Assembly: GCF_040954645.1 (NCBI RefSeq)
Contig: NC_092803.1
Location: 80,948,263 to 81,012,262, forward strand
Length of the DNA: 64,000 bases
Source of the DNA: Diabrotica undecimpunctata
Lineage: Eukaryota > Arthropoda > Insecta > Coleoptera > Chrysomelidae
Reading direction: 5' to 3'
How positions within the stretch are numbered: the first letter of the stretch is position 1; every line of letters begins with the position of its first letter. Positions 23,711 through 35,699 of the stretch are shown here, one piece after another. Both the position numbers and the translations under genes were made by a program. The notes under the pieces were generated by a model. The model searched no databases, was not told the origin of the DNA, and saw only the letters and a program-made list of their open reading frames with translations.

Positions 23711-24059
23711 TTTTCATTTGTAAATTAGTTACTAATATCTTTCTCAGGTAGTTTCTACAGCTAATATCCATATTTTATTATTATCGATCCTAACCTGCTT
23801 ACTGTCGCTGTTATTTTTTTTAGCTTAGCCTCAGTGTTTGATCATACATATTATATTCATTTCCATTTTGCTTTACTGATTGTTGCTTTTAGTTCATAAG
23901 ACATTGCATTTATTTCTCACTAAAATAGATGTGTTCAAAAAGTATTTTGGCGCCATGTCATAAGCTGATTAATTTTGTTGTTTCATAAATCTCATCCATA
24001 TATTACTATAATTGTGACAAACGTACTTCTGGTTCATAGTTAGTATTAAATACATACAA
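23711..24059. other. Unassigned AT-rich region
   Basis: Nothing recognised. Confidence 0.45.
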
Positions 24060-24180
24060 ACGTGAAAGTCGAAACGTCAAACACTAGTTAGTTAAAAATG
24101 TAATTTTCATTAAAATCAATAATTGTGGCTTAATCCCGTATAAACATAATATTAGACATGCCACAAGAAAGTAGTTTCAG
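24060..24180. repeat. Dispersed PLE-end-like repeat, copy A
   Basis: GTCGAAACGTCAAAC, then AAAATGTAATTTTCATTAAAAT, TTGTGGCTTAATCC and GCCACAAGAAAGTAGTTTCAGAA. It matches 40990-41120 closely, and in inverted form the motif at 5690-5760. TGTGGC and GCCACA form a small hairpin. Confidence 0.65.
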
Positions 24181-24284
24181 AACCTTACAAAAAATGTAGT
24201 AGCGTAGAACAGCCAACAAAGTAAATAACAAAAACATAAGATTTCCATGAAATTTAAAAATAGACAACTTTATTTTTATTCCTA

Positions 24285-25005
24285 GTGTTGTATATCGTTT
24301 TAAAACTTACGCTATTTTTCTATATAATCGCCGTCTCCGTTCAAAAACTTTTGCCGACGATGATCCCATGTTATAGAATTCTACCGCCAATCCTTTGTGG
24401 AATAGAGTAACTTCTTCCTTGACTTCATCATCGGTACTAAAGTATAAGCCACTTAAGTGTTCCTTTAATTTTGAGTGGGTAATAATCCCTTAGTGCTAGG
24501 TCGGGATTGTAGAGGGAATAGGGAAAAACTTCTTCTTCTCATGGCGCCATCTCCTTTCGAAGGTTGGCGATTTAAATGGCAATTGTAGTTTTGGAAACGT
24601 CTGCGCGAAAGATTTCTGCGGATGAGCGATCGAACCAGCTCCTTAGGTCTTTCAGCCACGAGTTCTGGCGTCTTCCTACTGATCTTTTGCCCTGTATTTT
24701 TCCTTCCAGTATAACTTGAAGTTATTCATATCTTTCGCCTCCCAACACATGATCCAAGTATTGCATTTGTGGGAAAAAAACAGTCCAGCCAAAATCTCTC
24801 AGCAGTTGTTCAGTTTGATGTAAGACATAAAGTCGAGTGTTGTCATCGAAAAGCCTCACACAACTGGATCATCGTCCTCGCCGGCAGTCCTGTATCGCAC
24901 GTCTAATGTCTCACAAAAGCTGTTAACTGTTTTTCAATGAGGCAAAAATCGTTTAACAGGATGCCCTTTCTGTCCCAAAAGACGGTTGCCATGACTTATA
25001 GACTC
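24285..25005 (-). pseudogene. Mariner transposase, catalytic half, split by a LINE
   Basis: The minus strand starts at about 24995 with MATVFWDRKGILLNDFLPH, the VFWDRKGILLVDFMP catalytic box of mariner. It then runs through TVNSFCETLDVRYRTA and LHQTEQLLRDFGWTVFFP. After the LINE insertion it resumes with YSLYNPDLALRDYYPL and LKEHLSGLYFSTDDEVKEEV, and ends near an LYRK block. The DN dipeptide of the second box is degraded. Stops and shifts are frequent. Confidence 0.78.
24529..24770 (-). mobile_element. 5'-truncated RTE insertion with 8-bp target-site duplication
   Basis: The minus strand reads MQYLDHVLGGERYE, VILEGKIQGKRSVGRRQNSW, LKDLRSWFDRSSAEIFRA and IANLRKEMAP, the RTE C-terminus. It ends in an (AAG)n 3' tail. 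GGGAAAAA at 24521-24528 and 24771-24778 flanks it exactly. It sits inside the mariner transposase between the FFP and YSLYNPDLA blocks, so it is younger than the mariner. Confidence 0.87.
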
Positions 25006-25029
25006 CGAAGAAGAAGAAGAAAATTACAA

Positions 25030-25500
25030 TTCTTAGAGTACGAAGATGCACAAATTTTCATCAATTGAGCGAGTGTGATAGGGGGCGGATAGTTGGCCTA
25101 AGAGAAGCCAGACTTTTTTTTTGGGAAATTGCAAACAGGAGATACTTTGTTAAGATGTTATCTGGCATGGCGTAAAGCACGTCAAACACAAATATCGAGG
25201 AATACGGGGTGAACCGAAGAACAAAAAGAGTTAAGATCGCCTAAGGTTGTTAATGGTTCTAAGGGACCGGTATTCTACTACCAAGTCTCTTTTTCTTATT
25301 TCGGCCACACTGAGTGCTACCTCTTACACTACCCAATTGAGCACGTGATATGTTGGAGACTTCTTAATTTATAGCATCCTTCTCAAACTTTGAGAGCACT
25401 TCGGAAAGAGTTAATTAGGGCATGGAGCGGAAAATTCTCGGAGGATATGACCACCTAATCAGAAGCGAGACCAGTCGCATCTAAGAGTGTAATTCCTATC
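25030..25500 (+). pseudogene. Tc1-like transposase N-terminal relic
   Basis: The plus strand reads SECDRGRIVGLREARL (with a stop), then EIANRRYFVK and, after a shift, LMVLRDRYSTTKS. This matches the HTH and linker of Tc1 transposases (GRIVGLREAGLSYREIA... VLRDRFAST). No catalytic residues are left that I can identify. Low conservation; the call rests on the opening block. Confidence 0.5.
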
Positions 25501-26259
25501 GAGGTGAATCAACAGATTAATAATTGATTTATCCCTTTAAATTTTTTCAATCATTTTGACATTTTGACGTTTTAATTATTTTGCTACCCTGTATAATTGT
25601 AAAAAACGTTTTCAAAACATAGTAGTTTATAATAAGTGTTCGGGTTTCTATGTCACTAAATAGTGACATAGAAAAGTAAAAGTATATTAAATGTATATTA
25701 ATGTTTAATAATTTTTTATAATCATGCATTATATTTAATTTATTATTAAATTAATTACCCGTTAAATTAGCCACACGTTCTTTTACTTTTACAGATCTTC
25801 TAAGAGTGTATCTAAATTAGTTTCTTCTGTAGTAAATTGTATTCATATTAAAAATAATTTCTCGTGCTTGGGATCCTAAACATTAGTTTTTCATTGAACT
25901 TTCCATTTTAATTCCAAAATATACCTGTTTCCATTTCAAAGAAATATTTAAATACATACTTCGATCTCCTCTGCTTGATGGTCAGCGAAGAAAAGAATTA
26001 GGTGTGATAGTATAAAGAAAAAATATTAAATAATACTAAATATTAATAAATATTAATAATTAATTACTATATATTAAAAAATAATAAAATATTGAAATTT
26101 GGTCAAAGCGCAGTAAGCCACTTCCCGCTTGTTGTACTGTAGGTCGAACAATTATCCTTCTGTCAGGTTTTCGTTGTATTCGTTGCGTAATCTGTATGAC
26201 AACGATTATTATATCGTAGCTGTAAAATGAAACCGGCATAACTGCAGAAAATTGATTTT
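25501..26259. other. Unassigned AT-rich region with one perfect palindrome
   Basis: No coding signal; see the hairpin at 25645-25674. Confidence 0.45.
25645..25674. repeat. Perfect hairpin, 14-bp arms
   Basis: TTTCTATGTCACTA (25645-25658) pairs with TAGTGACATAGAAA (25661-25674) across a 2-nt gap. No T-run follows and no function is assigned. Confidence 0.85.
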
Positions 26260-27450
26260 TGAGATAATATATTCCAGTCGTTAGAGACTAAAATGCTACT
26301 GAACCTCTAAAAATTATAAGAACAAGATAAATTTTGCTAAGAATGTCAACTTTGGATCCCCAACAACATGCAAAAAAGTTTACCACCTTTATCCCCCTGC
26401 CTTTTCCGCCTTAAAGCCCCTTCTTATGGGAGTAAAAACGGAAAAAATCGTTTTACCAAGAATCTGTACGCCGTAAAAAATATATAGCTTAGATAATTTT
26501 AAACAAAAATGTTAATTAGCACTTTTTCTGTAGAATGAACCGTTCTCTTAGAAACGACGATTGAGGCGACTTTTAAATAAAATTTATATCAACTTGACTG
26601 TAAAAATTCTATATCTTTTGATATGAGTGTCCTATCGACAAATTTAAACTTTTACATTACAAACGATCTAAAATGTTTAAAACTATTTTTTTTAAATACA
26701 AGTTCGTTTTTTGAAACTACACAACTTCAGCTAAAAATTCCACCTTAAATTCTGCGAATGTTAAAATTCAGCGTTTTTTTAGGCATATCTCAAATGCCTC
26801 ACATTTATTACCAAAATTTAAAACCTAAATTTAAGGCTATATGTTTTGAAGATTGGGCTCTAATAATGAAAATTACATAGAGACCGGTCAGTGGAAGTGT
26901 TAAATATTATTTATCTTACGAGAATCGTAAAAAATGGTAAAAACCGCTAAACGTTTATTTATTTACCACGTTTATAGAAACTATTTCATTTGCTCCAACA
27001 TACAAACATTTTATAAGAAATATGCACTTTTCACCTTTAAAACGCATTTTGATTTTTGTCGGTTGGACAGTGTTATCAAAAGATATCGAATATTTACCGT
27101 CGAGTTGATACAAATTTTATCTAAAATTGATTTTAACATTGATTACTTGACATTGAAAATCATCGGTCGCTTCAAGCGTTGTTTATGACAGAACGACTCA
27201 TTTTACACAAAAGGTGCTAATTAATATTTTTGTTTAAAATTATCTCAGCTATATTTTTTATTTGATTAATTTTTTTCTACGTAGAACAGATTCCTGGTAA
27301 ATCGATTTTTCCGTTTTTCCCTTAGAGTAAAAGTGGTAAACTCCTTTATACATTTTTTGGGGTTTTACACATTCACATTCTCAGCAAAATTAAGCATGTT
27401 CGTATGACTTTTGGAGGTCAAATCTCTGACGACTGGACTAATATTGGAAT
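26260..27450. mobile_element. Fold-back MITE-like element, copy 1
   Basis: The left end CCAGTCGTTAGAGAC (26274-26288) and right end TCTCTGACGACTGG (27423-27436) are inverted. The arms match through several hundred bases: TTTAAACAAAAATGTTAATTAG near 26500 against CTAATTAATATTTTTGTTTAAA near 27220, and CCGTTTTTAC against GTAAAA-type text. The centre is near 26850. There are no coding remnants. A related copy lies at 38951-39866. It is probably a non-autonomous DNA transposon. Confidence 0.75.
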
Positions 27451-27499
27451 CAAAAACTGTTTTTTGTCTATTTTTATATCAAGCAGTTGAAACTTCAAC

Positions 27500-27740
27500 G
27501 TGGAGTCATATGTCGCCATGTTACCTAATCCAACGGTAACTTTAACATCATAAGTATTTATAAGATATAATGTGGAACAAATGTAACTAATTATTTGTTA
27601 ACGGGTTTTTACCCATATATTTAGTGGCTACATTCATGTACTCCTAGACACCGATGATGGAATGATGTATTCCGAAAACGTTCTGTCTAACACAGCCCGT
27701 TTGGGTTTTTAAATATATACCTTTTACAAAGGATTTTAAT
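27500..27740 (+). mobile_element. PLE terminal fragment
   Basis: A short AT-rich piece with GTGGCTACATTCATGTACTCC, then a hammerhead-like fold and GAAAACGTTCTGTC. This is the order seen at PLE ends. No ORF is left. Confidence 0.5.
27651..27680 (+). ncRNA. Hammerhead-like motif (one core base changed)
   Basis: CCGATGA (27651-27657, ideal CTGATGA), a perfect 5-bp stem GGAAT/ATTCC (27659-27663 with 27669-27673), then GAAA (27674-27677). The U to C change at the second core position would be expected to abolish cleavage. Stems I and III are not clear. Confidence 0.5.
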
Positions 27741-29122
27741 AAATTGTTTAAAGCACGTTTCCGTATTAGTTGATCATGAGTAGAAACGGATAGATAATAG
27801 TATTCAGAAGCAATCTATGTCCAGTTACTGTGGCATTTTCCCTTTAAATTTTTTATAACTGCACCGATTTATCTGAAATTTTTACAGTGGGTAGTAAATT
27901 ACTCAAAAAACATAAGTTATATTGTGCCGATGTGTGCTTCTACCCCTGGGGTGGTTGGCACCCCATCTAGGAGGTTGAACTTTTTACATTCAAAATAACC
28001 CCGGGAATTGATATAGAATCAAATTTTAAACAAAAAATGTCATATAATTTTTTTCGCTAAATTAATACTTTTTGAGTTATACGCACTTGAAAAAGTTAAC
28101 TTTTCGCAAAAAAGAACATGTTTTCCAATGATTTTGTACGAATAACTCAAAAACAAAGCGTTTTATTGAAAAATCTATAATGAACATATAACAATCTAAA
28201 ATAAAGCTTATAAAAAAACAAAGAGATTGTTTTTTATTAAGTTTTATAAGTACAATACTAAGCGATTTATAATTGTTTGAAGATGACTTTTTATTTTTGG
28301 GATACTATACTCGATGCATTTAACATCAAATATCGGAAAATGGACATCTTTTTTGATAAAAACTCATACAACACTTTTTAAAGAGCTAGAAAAAAGCTTT
28401 AAAATAAGCTATGTTAAAAGCCATTTCGATTAAAACAAAGCTAAATACGAAGGAAAGAATTTGAATTACTCTAGCGTTAAAAAAAAAACGGGCAGTATAA
28501 GTAACACTATTTCGATCAGAATAGAAATGAAACGTATATATTCTACAATTCATTTTTTTTTAGTGTTATTTATAAGTTTTAAAAGTTTAGCCTGTTTAAA
28601 ATGCGTATTTTTTGAAAAAATCATGTTTAGATTAAAAATCTTTTTTTTAATTATCTAAAAATTTACATTTTTTCAAAATAAATCTAAAACTATAAGAGAT
28701 ACGTGAAAAATGGTTCCATACTAAAATGTAGTTTTTTTCTTAACAAAAATTTTGATTTTTTTATTTTTGTTGTAGCTCGCAAAATAATAGAGATATAGCC
28801 AATTGAAGTTTGAGATACATCGGCTGACACACCTGTAATCAGCACTTTGGCCCTTTACTATTTAAAAAGAAAGAATTTGAACATATTTTAATCTACTTAG
28901 TCTTGTAGCTTTTGAAATTACCTTCAAAATATTTTTTAAATGGACACTGTAGCTTAAAAATTAACGGAGTTATTCTAAAAAAATTTTGGAGCATGTTATT
29001 TATATTTTGGAGCATCAACTTATCTTCTGTATATATAAATGCTTTATTCAAGTATATTCAAAAAACTGGTAACAGACACACTAACACTCACACAAATATG
29101 TATATAATACATACATACATAC

Positions 29123-29123
<1 letters not shown>

Positions 29124-29188
<65 letters not shown>
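29124..29188. repeat. (TA)n microsatellite
   Basis: About 65 bp of TA, preceded by a few CATA units, inside the 2.7-kb element. Confidence 0.95.
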
Positions 29189-29191
<3 letters not shown>

Positions 29192-29205
29192 ATGTATATA
29201 ATATA

Positions 29206-29760
29206 GGCACCTCTAAACTGAACATTTCCTTCAGAGAACTAACGAATACAGAGAAGCGATACTCCTTTGAAGTTGCGTGGGCAAGCCGCCAATGTGTGCC
29301 AAATGATAGGAGTACTTCAGATCTCGCAGACATTTTAGAAGCTGGGAGATACTGTACAATTTTGCTGTATGGCCTTGTCAAAGACACCCACATGAACAAA
29401 ATGAATAAGGTCGAAGATTATTCATCATTACTTGAACAAATGCGATACGAATCGTTTATTAAAGCCACAACTAAAAATAGTGCAGTTAAATTATCATCAC
29501 GAATTGGGGATGGTTCAAGAGTGATGATATTTTACAACCAATCAAAAAGAAAAGTTCACCTGCACCAGACGAACTATTGAAAATGATTTTTTGCAATTGC
29601 AAAAAGGGTTGCGGCTCAGCGTGTGGCTGTCGTAGACTATTGTCTATTTTACAATGCTACGTGTGGAACATGCTCTGGCGACAATTGTCAAAACTGTCCT
29701 GCAATAGACGAAGAGGTGGAGTTAAAACACGACGAGAATGACGCTTCAGACAATGAATAA
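29206..29760 (+). pseudogene. Unknown Cys-rich (CXC-like) insect protein, broken
   Basis: One frame (to 29580) reads TNTEKRYSFEVAWASRQC, LADILEAGRYCTILLYGL, LLEQMRYESFIKATTKN and AVKLSS. Then, after the stop at 29578-29580, a frame change gives FCNCKKGCGSACGCRR, and a further shift gives NATCGTCSGDNCQNC, ending in an acidic tail (EEVELKHDENDASDNE) before TAA near 29760. The cysteine spacing is like the CXC class and recurs in uncharacterised insect proteins. The pairing of an ALYG/LRY.xF block with this tail is familiar to me, but the function is unknown. A middle section is missing between 29500 and 29580. Confidence 0.55.
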
Positions 29761-30660
29761 TTTGATATATTGTAAATATATTTTTATTTTTGTAAATATA
29801 TTTTGTATACTTTCTAATGTAAAGTATTTTCATGCATAATTTTTTACAATAAAAACAGCATGAGTATACTTAATTTTTTTATTTAGACATTTACCAAAGG
29901 GGAATTTGTTTCGTAAGCATAGAGGTGGTTTTTATAGGTTGAAAATAAGCAACCAATCAAAAAATATTTTATTGATAAGAAAGGAATTTTTGAATATAAA
30001 TGTACATTAAAAACTTTTGAAGTTGTTTAAAAAGATTTTTTTATATATTTTGACATAGGGGGTAGTTTTTAAGGGTTGAAGTGTTGAAATAAACCAAAAT
30101 TATTTTATATAAGCAGAGAATTACATTGTAGATGATATAAATGCACTACAAAAGCGTTTGAACCTGTTAAACGATTTTTTACAATTATTTTTATTAAAAG
30201 GGGTGGTTTTTAAGATTATTTAAGGGTTGAGAATGTACACAATATCCATTAATATAATTGAAAATATTTTAATTACCTAATTTAACACGATTTAAATCCA
30301 TAAAATGCTTTAATATAAATTTTTTTCATTATTTTCAATAAGGGGTGATTTCACCCCTTAAAAATAAAAAGCTCACCTATCGCATATATAATTTTTGAAG
30401 AGGGAGGTAAGATAAGCCTAATTCCAAATTATGAGCAAAATCGATTCAGTTATAAAAAATTTAGAGGTATTGACCTCTTTTCCTCCACAGTGACTGGAGA
30501 TTGAAATTACGTTGAACCTACAATAAACGAGTACCTAACATTGAAAGCTCACATTTGTTATTGTAACTAAAAATATAAATACGAAGACGGTATGAAAATA
30601 GAATCAATAATAATTAGCCATTGTAGATATAAGGTATTTCGGAAGTTAGCGTAGGTCGAT

Positions 30661-31778
30661 TTATTGTTTATAAGCTCTGGCTGATATTGTAAACAAAGTC
30701 GTTAGCCTAATCTAAAGAAATTAAATATTGTTGAATGAAATTAGTGACGAATATTTAATAAACCCTTAATCATCCCTTTTATAATACATGACTTTCCGTT
30801 TATAATACATAGTGATCCTTCAAATTCGGCTGATCTTCTCATCCGAAAAAGAATTACAAAAATTGTTGTAAGAAACTGGAAGTAACGGAGGCGAAAATGG
30901 ACAGTGGACAATCTCGGATGGAGGAAAGAGAAGACTAGTGAAAAGACACAGTGCTATTAGTAAGTAAGTAAAAATTTAATTCAGTTTTATGAAAACTTCC
31001 TTTCACATTGTTTTTATTATGTAATTAGAATTCTTTTATCTATATTATCGAACACTGATTTTTGTAATATCTCTATTAGTATGAAGCTTTTTTATTATGT
31101 ATATTGATTTTTATATTAAATTGTTTTATATGAACTTGAATATTAGTATTTTGTTGAGAAATAAGATCTAAATGAATTTTTTTTAATAATATAACGATTA
31201 GTGATTACAAAATTAAAAATTAAGATGAAAAATAAGTACGAAGATGATAAGTACGAAAAATGAAATGAGTTATTATTTATTTATGAATATTCATGATAAT
31301 GAATATTTATGATAATGGAGTTATATGTGGGGTATATGAAATATGAAGCAATTTAGGTGAAAGAAAAATGGAAGAGTATACATTACAATTGTCATGAATG
31401 TCAAGTAAAATCATAAACAAGAATTAACAAAGTAGTCAGGAAAGTAAAGGTAAGAATTAGTTGAAATCTTTGAAATAACGTAAATTGTAAATTATAAATT
31501 TTAATTGTCATCTAAAGTGATTTGTAAATAGTAAACGTCAATTGAGATCTCTAAAGTAAATAATTATTAGTATAATTGTAAATTTTAAATGTAAAGTCAG
31601 GTCAGATTTTCGCGAAAATAAGGGAAGGTTATTGTTTATAAGTTCCATCTGATATTGTAAACACAGTTGATAACCTAATGTAAAGAAATTAAATAGTGTA
31701 AAATGAAAGTATTGACGAATAGTTAATAAACCCTCAATTATCTCTTTTGTAATACATCAATTTCCATTTATAATACAC
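30661..31778. repeat. Pair of about 150-bp direct repeats, LTR-like
   Basis: 30661-30811 and 31629-31778 share TTATTGTTTATAAG, CTGATATTGTAAACA, CTAAT.TAAAGAAATTAAAT and TTAATAAACCCT, and end in a TTTATAATACA block with scattered differences. The 820 bp between them hold no recognised ORF. They could be diverged LTRs of a small non-autonomous retroelement or simply a segmental duplication. Confidence 0.55.
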
Positions 31779-32794
31779 TTTTAAGACCTCATTATAACCG
31801 TTTGTTGGTATACCCAGTCGTACTGCAGCCAATTGGCTTATTGTACATCTTCAATTCGTGTATCTTGACTCATGTTTTTAGTGTTAACTACTACTTTCGA
31901 GGCTGGGACCGATGGCTTTACGTATCCTCCGAAGAATGGTGGCGGCGACTCAAAGTATATATAGTTAGAAGTTTAGTAACTTTTTAGAAGTTAAAGGAGT
32001 AGTTTTTGCGTTGATCGATTTAATACATAAAATTTTATACCTTAACCTATTTCTTGATCCATTAGAAATAATAAATGGAATACAAACAACTGATAAAACT
32101 AGAAATTATTGGATACAGTCAATCTTTAACATTGGACTTAAAGAGGTTGAATGTTAATGATGATGAATTGGTAAGTAAATGTCTCATCAATTATATTAAC
32201 ATTTATGTATTTACATATCTTTACGATACAAAAAAACTACTTCCAGTCCCAACCCTAATGTTCTTTGCAGACACGTGTCGGTGCTCTGGTCTTTTCACCC
32301 CATGACAAGGGAATTAAAATGTGGAGAATAACAAACGTTGGTTATTAATTAACCTTAGCGAGGACAACGATAGATTTTCAGACCGACTCATTTGCAATTA
32401 CGCCTTATTATGTTATTTATCACTGTGTTTGATCTGTTATTGAGCAATTGTGGAAGATTGTCAGAGATAATTAAAATATATGAGTTAATATAAAATCGAT
32501 GATGGATATGCAGCAAATGATCATTAATAACTTTAGTAAGTCCAAAAAATTGCAAGAATATTTATACAAAACTTTCGATAAGATTTTACAGTCATATTTT
32601 TTCACAAACAAAGCCCATTTCTAGTAGTAGTTGGTAGATGGTATTGTCGTAAAATTGATGCAAATTTTTACATTAACATAATGGCACTTATGATAACTTT
32701 AATTATAAAAAAATGTACAAACAATTTCCTGTGAACTCTTCTGAATTGACTAGTAGTGTAAGTAGTAGTAGTGTAAGGAAAGTCCCGACTGTTT
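31779..32794. other. Unassigned region
   Basis: Two short open frames (31802-31987 and 32075-32305) have no family resemblance. A less AT-rich segment at 31890-31960 (GGCTGGGACCGATGGC) is unassigned. Confidence 0.4.
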
Positions 32795-34520
32795 TCCTTC
32801 TTGGTTTGTGGATTTTCAGGAATTTTGGGTATTTACAGATTCTCCAATCCCTCTCCAAAATTTTCCTCAGCATTATGTCACAAAGAAGGTGACATTTTAG
32901 ACCTAAAGAACTGCAGAACTATTAGTTTGCTTTATATATACAATATACAATATATACATATATACAATATACAATATACCATATATACTATTCATAAAGA
33001 TAATAACAAAACAGCTTGTGAACAAATTGGATAGTTGGCAAATGAGAGGGAAGACTTTAAGAGGCGAATAGGTTTCAGTGTGAATAAAAAAATAATGGTA
33101 AACATAATGATGAGAGGAGAGAGAGAATGGAGAGAAGTACACTGTCTGACCTCTGTGGTTATGAAGAAGAATGAGCGGGAGGACAGAAGAGGAAATTAAA
33201 CCAGGGATCTGAAATCTGGTTTCTTTTTTCTCGAGAGCCATGAATATTTTTATTCTTTTGTTTTCTTTTGGAAATAAGCAGTTCTTAAATGATTTTTTTG
33301 CTGATTTAAGGTGATAGGATGGTTAGTTTTAGGTTTTCCTTAATATTGTTATTCTTTTTTTAAAGTAAGGGTTAATATATGGATTTTAGTTTTTTATTGA
33401 GTGGTAAGACCGTTACTCTACAGCGATGGTTAAAGTTTTAGCCGGAACACGGTTAATTCGGCAATACCCTGGAGTCTTCTGGCCTAGTACTCGGCCGAAA
33501 GATGTCAGCGTGTCTTGGTCCATGACTTTAGATGTCTAAAAAAGATTTCTGTCGCCACTGCCTGCCAAAATTCAATGGAAACCTTATTGGCTATTACTGG
33601 AGTCTGGCAATACACCAATTAAAAAAAAAGAATACAAAAAGGCGTTTGATACCATAGATCATCATAAAATGCTTCGAGCATTGGCTGACTCCCGCATTGA
33701 CTACAGACATATTGCTATTTACGAAACTGGTACAGCTTGTGTTAAACTTCATAAAGATACGAAAAAGTTTCGAATAGAACGTGGAATTAGACAGGGTATA
33801 CTATGTCCCCGAAATTCTTTACAGCTGTACTCGAAAATATGTTAAAGCGAATGGAACGGGAGGATTATATGGGAATTAATATAAATGGAGAGGACCTAAA
33901 CCACAAAGACTGGCCAATGACATCGCTTTAGTATGTGCTAGAGTTGATAAGGCTACAAAAATGCTGAAAACACTCTATATAGTGTCAAAAACAAATGGTT
34001 TAAAAAAAATATATGACCAACCTTGTAGTCAGCGATTAAATTCAGATTAAAAGCCATAGCATCGACCAAGTAATAGCCAACAAGTATCTAAGCCATGAAA
34101 TTCGCTAAGGCCTAGACAATCAAACAACTAAAATACAAAGAAGGACAAGTCTCATATGGCCTGCCTTTGGTAGATTAAACAATATTTTCAAGTCTAATAA
34201 TCCAGTTTTTTTTACCGGTTATTACATATGGTTATTCAGACTAACACTGACAAAAGAAACAATAAATAAAAGAATTGTTACACAACACGCTATGGAAAGA
34301 TCCATGTTCGGTATTACCATCAGAGATAAAGCACCAAACCTAGAAATAAGAAGAAGAACAAGAGTCACGGATGCAGTAAAAAGAATAGCCATGGCTAAAT
34401 GGGCTTGGCCCGGACATGTTGCCTGATTGACGAATGATCGATGGGCCAGCAAAAATTCTGGAATGAACGACCAAGACAAGAGTTATATCGAAGCAGAGGA
34501 TGATCACCGACTAGATAGAC
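32795..34520 (+). pseudogene. LINE ORF2 remnants (RT and C-terminus), interrupted
   Basis: An early RT block KEGDILDLKNCRTISLL (about 32887-32930) is followed by an ATATAC-rich expansion, then FIKIITKQLVNKLDSWQ (about 32990-33045). After about 550 bp of unrelated DNA come KAFDTIDHHKMLRALADSRI (33640-33700), then RIERGIRQG, KFFTAVLENMLKRMERED, LANDIALVCARVDKATKMLK (the YADD box is degraded to ANDI) and AMERSMFGITIRDKAPNLE near 34290-34350. The order fits one RTE-like element broken by a microsatellite and an insertion. It is dead. Confidence 0.75.
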
Positions 34521-34811
34521 GAATGGTATATCAATTTATTGCTGCTGCAATCTTTAGTGTATTATTTATTGCGAGATAATACGTGCATAATTTTTACTTT
34601 TTTGCACTTCTCTGCTTAAGTAATTATAATTTGTGCAGGGTTTTAGCGTCTATCTGTTATTTATTTCTAGCTTTACATTTTACCACCTTGCACATAGATT
34701 TAACTTAATCAATATTCTGAGTAAACATGTCTTGATCGTCAGCCTAATTGGAAATGCATATGGCATTTTATTTGTTTCGCCACTCAAAGTGTGCTTTCTA
34801 AGAGCCCAAGT

Positions 34812-35420
34812 TAGAATAGAATAGAAATATGCTTTATTGTCACTGAAAATTTTACAATTTTATGGACAAAGCTTACATAATTTAAAAAAAAAAGTAATAA
34901 TAGCAATAACAATAAGAATTTACTAAAATACATAAATCGTCAATATCTCAGAATAAAACATAAAATATACTAATTTACTAAATAAATAAAATAAATAAGT
35001 AAATAAAATTTCACTATATTGCTAATTAAATAAGTTTAAGCTGCTGCATGTGATACCCAAATATATATAAAAATACTTTGTTACTTGTATCTAACAAACT
35101 GTACTTTCTTAATTATTCGTTAAGAAACTCCTCCACTAAATAATAAGGTCTTTTAGATAGATAGGCTTTTGTCAATTTACGGAATTTAGGGAAAGAAGTT
35201 GTAGATTTAAGTTGCAAAGGGAGATGGTTGTATAATTTTTTTGCCTAATATAATATAGATTTCTTTACTAACTGAGAGGATGAAATGTTAGTGAGAAAAG
35301 TTAATTGAAATAAGGGATATACTACACCCTTAACCTTTTGACTGCCACCCATAATTAAATGTTAATCACGATTTGCCAGCGGAATATTAGACCCATAAAG
35401 TGAATCATGAAGTACGTGGG
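34812..35420 (-). pseudogene. CR1/L2-like LINE 3' end
   Basis: Read on the minus strand: the final coding block LVKKSILY, then AKKLYNHLPLQLKSTTSFP, KFRKLTKAYLSKRPYY and LVEEFLNE stop (about 35120-35290). A 3' UTR follows, ending in a short (TTCTA)n tail at 34812-34825. The VYNSLP..IR type block is the C-terminus shared by CR1, L2 and Jockey LINEs. Short pentamer 3' tails favour CR1/L2. Confidence 0.7.
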
Positions 35421-35699
35421 AGTCGCGTTGCTGGCACATAAACAAAGTTTGTCAAAACCAGGGAGCCACGGTTCTGACGGTGAATAGGTTATTATAGTCC
35501 TAGGGTTTAGTAACTTTGAGATCACCCCTTACGAGTTACTTCAAAGGGGGTGGTCAATGCTACGCTAATTTTTACATTAAAGATATGTAGATATATATTT
35601 ATTTGGTGTCTATTCTAATAATTCGACTGATAGGTATAGATTTCTTTATTAAGTCCATTTCTTTTATTTATTAGTTACAAATTAGTTGTGCCTTTTCTT

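Larger units (their letters stand above)
27821..30497. mobile_element. 2.7-kb TIR element carrying a Cys-rich coding remnant
   Basis: The left end CCAGTTACTGTGG (27821-27833) mirrors the right end CCACAGTGACTGG (30485-30497). Further in, AAATTTTTTATAACTG on the left mirrors CAGTTATAAAAAATTT on the right. Subterminal sequence is rich in CCCC/GGGG hairpins (GGGGTGATTTCACCCC near 30343). The middle holds a (TA)n tract and a degraded ORF. No transposase is recognised, so it is probably non-autonomous. I could not find a target-site duplication. Confidence 0.65.

Noticed and set aside
25645..25674. Perfect hairpin as a transcription terminator
   Set aside because: No U-run follows and intrinsic terminators of this type are bacterial; the surroundings are eukaryotic.
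31802..32305. Two short frames as small genes
   Set aside because: No recognisable motif; length is compatible with chance in this composition.
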